DNA from: CAZSDP01 sp964605665
GTDB lineage: Bacteria; Planctomycetota; UBA8108; UBA1146
Direction of reading: 5' to 3'
NCBI GenBank assembly: GCA_964605665.1
Contig: CAZSDP010000001.1
Coordinates: 267,150 to 331,149 of the forward strand
DNA length: 64,000 bases
A model generated the notes under the pieces. The model ran no database searches. It was not told where the DNA came from and was given only the letters and a program-made list of their open reading frames with translations. Positions 61,602 to 64,000 of this stretch are shown in pieces (the first letter of the stretch is position 1; the number at the start of each line of letters is the position of its first letter). A program made the position numbers and the translations under genes.

Positions 61602-62645
61602 GTGATTCGTTCAATCCTTCTCCTCAGTACTATCGCAGCAGGCATGCTTCTTCTAAAAGAGAAGCAAGCTCAACTCTCTCCCGAACAATCGGCAGCTGGA
61701 TCACAATTGCCTCGCCAAGAACGAGCATCCGCAGCGGGTTCAAAAACGGCTCAGAACGCAACTCCGAATGTTGTTGGGACAAGACGCGGTGAGACTCTTT
61801 CCGACAGCGAAAACGAACTTCTTCAAGACACGCTCGAGAGTTGGAGTTCTCCACCTGAGAATTGGATCAAGCGACCACTCGAAGAAGAAGAGAGACTCAG
61901 AGTCATCGATGCGTTGTTTCGTTCGGCATTAGTTTCGCAATCTCGAGAACTGATCCGCCAGCTACCAGAGGTGATCCGCTCACATCAAATCCAAATCACT
62001 GGAGGACAATCACTCCTCCTCAACAATTCTGAATGGCGAGGAAAAACCCTCCTCGGTCGAGCGACCTGGGGCGATACTCTCACCGTACCAGTCGAATCTA
62101 TTGAGAAAATTCAGTCGATTCCGAAGTCAGAGCTCAGTGCCCGGAAGCAAGCTGAAGTTCAGCAGCGCATCGATCGACTCCTTGCCAGCCAACGCTTCCA
62201 CGAAAGAACCGAAGCCCTGCTCCTCTTGATTCAGCAGGGGGACTTCACGCGTGCCTCTCAACAGTTACCAGACTGGTATGCTGCCGGAGGCGCTCACCAC
62301 CTCGCGGAGGCGCAGCCCGATCCAGAGACGCGAGAGCTATGGCGCAGATTGGCTCGAGAATTGAAAGCCCCTGCCGTCCAACAAATCGCTGAGCCGAGCC
62401 CACAACCAAGAGTCCAATCTACGAGCCGAAATCTCCTCACTCTCGAGGCCTTTCTTTCGAAAAACAAAAAGCTACGAGGGCTCGATGAGGGCGCCCGATC
62501 CAATCTCGTCAAACAGTGTACGGAGTGGACTGAGTGGCTGGAAAAGCACCCTCAGGCGTTGTCGATTCCTGACGGGAGAAGAGCTAGCCTTGGCGAAGAA
62601 CTACGGCTGCTTCGCTACGACCTGCTGAAAGCTGGTGGATTCTGA
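61602..62645 (+). CDS. Secreted or anchored protein of unknown function
   Basis: The 347-residue product starts at GTG, 14 bp after the hydrolase gene. A hydrophobic N-terminus (ILLLSTIAAGMLLL) is followed by a disordered Gln/Ser/Ala stretch to about residue 65, then a helical region rich in Arg, Glu and Leu. I recognise no family. Proximity suggests that it works with the GH113-like hydrolase, but the sequence gives no direct support. Confidence 0.7.
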   Translation: MIRSILLLSTIAAGMLLLKEKQAQLSPEQSAAGSQLPRQERASAAGSKTAQNATPNVVGTRRGETLSDSENELLQDTLESWSSPPENWIKRPLEEEERLRVIDALFRSALVSQSRELIRQLPEVIRSHQIQITGGQSLLLNNSEWRGKTLLGRATWGDTLTVPVESIEKIQSIPKSELSARKQAEVQQRIDRLLASQRFHERTEALLLLIQQGDFTRASQQLPDWYAAGGAHHLAEAQPDPETRELWRRLARELKAPAVQQIAEPSPQPRVQSTSRNLLTLEAFLSKNKKLRGLDEGARSNLVKQCTEWTEWLEKHPQALSIPDGRRASLGEELRLLRYDLLKAGGF

Positions 62646-62651
62646 AAGCAC

Positions 62652-62681
62652 AAAAAACCCGAGGATCTTCCGACCCTCGGG
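62652..62681 (-). terminator. Terminator of tRNA-Arg
   Basis: On the minus strand a 7-bp stem CCCGAGG/CCTCGGG with a 10-base loop is followed by six T. It lies five bases after the CCA end of tRNA-Arg. Confidence 0.85.
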
Positions 62682-62685
62682 AATC

Positions 62686-62761
62686 TGGTGACCCTGGCAC
62701 GATTCGAACGTGCGACACCTAGCTCCGGAGGCTAGTGCTCTATCCACTGAGCTACAGGGCC
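62686..62761 (-). tRNA. tRNA-Arg (CCG)
   Basis: Acceptor GGCCCTG/CAGGGTC with one G-T, anticodon stem CTAGC/GCTAG with loop CTCCGGA giving CCG, T loop TTCGAAT. The discriminator is A and CCA is encoded. Confidence 0.96.
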
Positions 62762-62901
62762 GAATTCTTTGATTTGTCGCCGTAACTCTTCAAGTCACTG
62801 CGATGAAGGAGCGCAGCGGTGTTCAGGCTAGATCGATGATCAGCTGCCAGCAGTCCGATTCACGCCAATTCTCGACGGGAAACTGCTCGCAGCGCCTTCG
62901 A

Positions 62902-63690
62902 TCAAGCCTCGACGTACTCTTCGAGCAAATCGTCGATGACGTATGTACCGCTCCGTTGATCACGGTGAACGTTGATCAGTTTGTGCTTGGCGGCATCTTC
63001 GAGGAGCTTTGAAAAGGTTGAATACCCGTGGTACTCCTCGCTAAAGGTCGGCTGCTTTCGCTTCATGGTCTGCTTCACCATCGATCCCCAGATAATCTCT
63101 TTGTCCTGCCGAAGCAAAGCGGCAATCGAGTCCAGAAGCAGATTGAATGCTTGGACCTTTTCTGAGGAAAGGCTGACACCGGCCTTCTTCTTCCGAGTCC
63201 TCGGCTTTCGCTTCCTGACCAAGTCATCATAAAAGATGAACTCATCGCAGTTATCGATCAAAAGGTCACTCGAGGAGTTCTTGACCCCCATCCCGATAAT
63301 ATGCTTGTTGTTCTCTCGTAACTTGGTCACCAAGGGCGAAAAGTCTGAATCTCCCGAAATCAAGGCGAAGGTATCCACATGGAGTTTCGAATATGAAAGC
63401 TCCATCGCATCGACCACCATTTTGATGTCTGCGCTGTTCTTTCCCCCGACTTTCTTGCGAGGGATATCGATCAGTTCAATCCCACAATTGTGGAAGGACC
63501 GCTTGTAGCTAGAGAATCCCTCCCAGTCTGCATAAGCCTTCTTCACACTGATCTTTCCCCGCTCGACAATTCGATCGAGAATTCGGTCAATTTGAAGTGG
63601 GTGAAGTTTCGCTTCTCGGACCCCGATGGCGACATTTTCTAGATCGATAAACACCGCAATGTGGCGTTCTTCGTTGCCGTTGATGGCCAT
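62902..63690 (-). CDS. NYN-domain ribonuclease-like protein with a LOTUS (OST-HTH) domain
   Basis: Residues 8-160 form a NYN (LabA/DUF88, PIN-like) domain: Asp16 in FIDLENV, Asp88 in NSADIKMVVDAM, and Asp114 and Asp116 in SGDSDF would bind metal for RNA cleavage. Residues about 180-262 form an OST-HTH/LOTUS domain with the typical FSEEYHGYSTFSKLLEDAAKHKL, known to bind RNA (notably G-quadruplexes) in other proteins. A Lys/Arg-rich hinge joins them. The 262-residue length is usual for this bacterial pair. It is the only gene in the last kilobase besides tRNA-Arg, and its ATG faces the right edge. Confidence 0.9.
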   Translation of the reverse strand: MAINGNEERHIAVFIDLENVAIGVREAKLHPLQIDRILDRIVERGKISVKKAYADWEGFSSYKRSFHNCGIELIDIPRKKVGGKNSADIKMVVDAMELSYSKLHVDTFALISGDSDFSPLVTKLRENNKHIIGMGVKNSSSDLLIDNCDEFIFYDDLVRKRKPRTRKKKAGVSLSSEKVQAFNLLLDSIAALLRQDKEIIWGSMVKQTMKRKQPTFSEEYHGYSTFSKLLEDAAKHKLINVHRDQRSGTYVIDDLLEEYVEA

Positions 63691-64000
63691 AAAATTCCAA
63701 TCTTGGAGATGTTAGTCTTTACTCGGCTTGCTTACCCAGCGAGAACGGAAGCAAAGCGCCTGAACTGCCACCGCAGTGTACGACTCGCTATATCCCTCCC
63801 ACACAGCTTCCTCTGTGAGAGTCGATTCTCAACGAATCGCTTCCTCCTCGACCCCACGAATTCGGAGTTAAGACCGAGATGTCGCAGGGGATGAGACGGT
63901 GGCGTGCGATCTCTTCAGAGCGCGCGACCCACCACCCTGCCCCAGCGCGTCACACATTCAATATACATCCACGCAAAGCGAGAGCACCAGGCGCCATTTG
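63691..64000. other. Intergenic region at right edge
   Basis: Upstream of the NYN-LOTUS gene these 310 bp hold no frame that looks coding. A promoter for the NYN gene should lie here on the minus strand; I could not identify it. Confidence 0.4.

Noticed and set aside
1..64000. Prophage, insertion sequences or integrons
   Set aside because: No transposase, integrase, terminal inverted repeats or phage structural genes could be seen anywhere in the window.

Overview
The window looks like a chromosomal stretch from a Gram-negative bacterium of the Planctomycetota. The reasons are: a giant secreted protein with P-domains, PKD domains and a dockerin-like calcium-binding tail of the kind common in marine planctomycetes; many signal-peptide HEAT-repeat proteins, two of them fused to von Willebrand A domains; early lipid A genes (lpxA, lpxC-fabZ, lpxD, an OmpH/Skp chaperone); and frequent GTG and TTG starts. 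I see no rRNA, phage, transposase, plasmid or CRISPR signature. Assignment below phylum level is not possible by eye.

Layout. 1-7.6 kb: a TPR protein (cut by the left edge), a convergent HEAT protein that overlaps it, and the 1555-residue surface protein. 7.65-11.2 kb: a beta-oxidation pair (fadJ-fadI). 11.2-16 kb: a HEAT-VWA protein, a secreted protein of unknown function, dapB and glyS. 16.4-21.3 kb: a small protein, a membrane-anchored protein, argS and a five-repeat secreted protein. 22-26.4 kb: mazG, a MoxR ATPase and, convergent, the PrkA kinase. 26.5-28.5 kb: gcdH, tRNA-Glu and tRNA-Lys. 28.6-31.7 kb: rpsB-tsf-pyrH-frr. 32.1-36.4 kb: ompH, lpxC-fabZ, lpxA and a Gfo/Idh oxidoreductase. 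36.4-42.6 kb: prs-rplY-pth::rpsF-ssb-rpsR-rplI-dnaB. 43-44.7 kb: glmU and tRNA-Gln. 45-50.2 kb: a Nudix protein, a HEAT protein, a small coiled-coil protein, a type III polyketide synthase and a DUF1573 protein. 50.2-54 kb: lpxD, a GTDC1/QTMAN-like glycosyltransferase, tRNA-Ala and selU. 54-57.8 kb: an ECF sigma factor operon and two small membrane proteins. 57.9-64 kb: a second HEAT-VWA protein, a non-coding stretch with four stem-loops, a GH113-like hydrolase with a partner gene, tRNA-Arg and a NYN-LOTUS protein.

How it fits together. Much of the window is housekeeping (translation, PRPP and UDP-GlcNAc synthesis, replication, lipid A) in conserved operon orders, separated by lineage-specific envelope proteins. 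The most unusual item is the junction of two conserved operons: peptidyl-tRNA hydrolase runs in frame, with no stop codon, into ribosomal protein S6, and a strong internal Shine-Dalgarno plus GTG just before the S6 domain could allow separate S6 synthesis. Other points of interest are acidic tails on four of the five ribosomal proteins, a bacterial homologue of the queuosine-tRNA mannosyltransferase next to a tRNA gene and the 2-selenouridine synthase, the LpxC-FabZ fusion with a GnnA-like dehydrogenase, and the stem-loop array at 59.76-59.93 kb.
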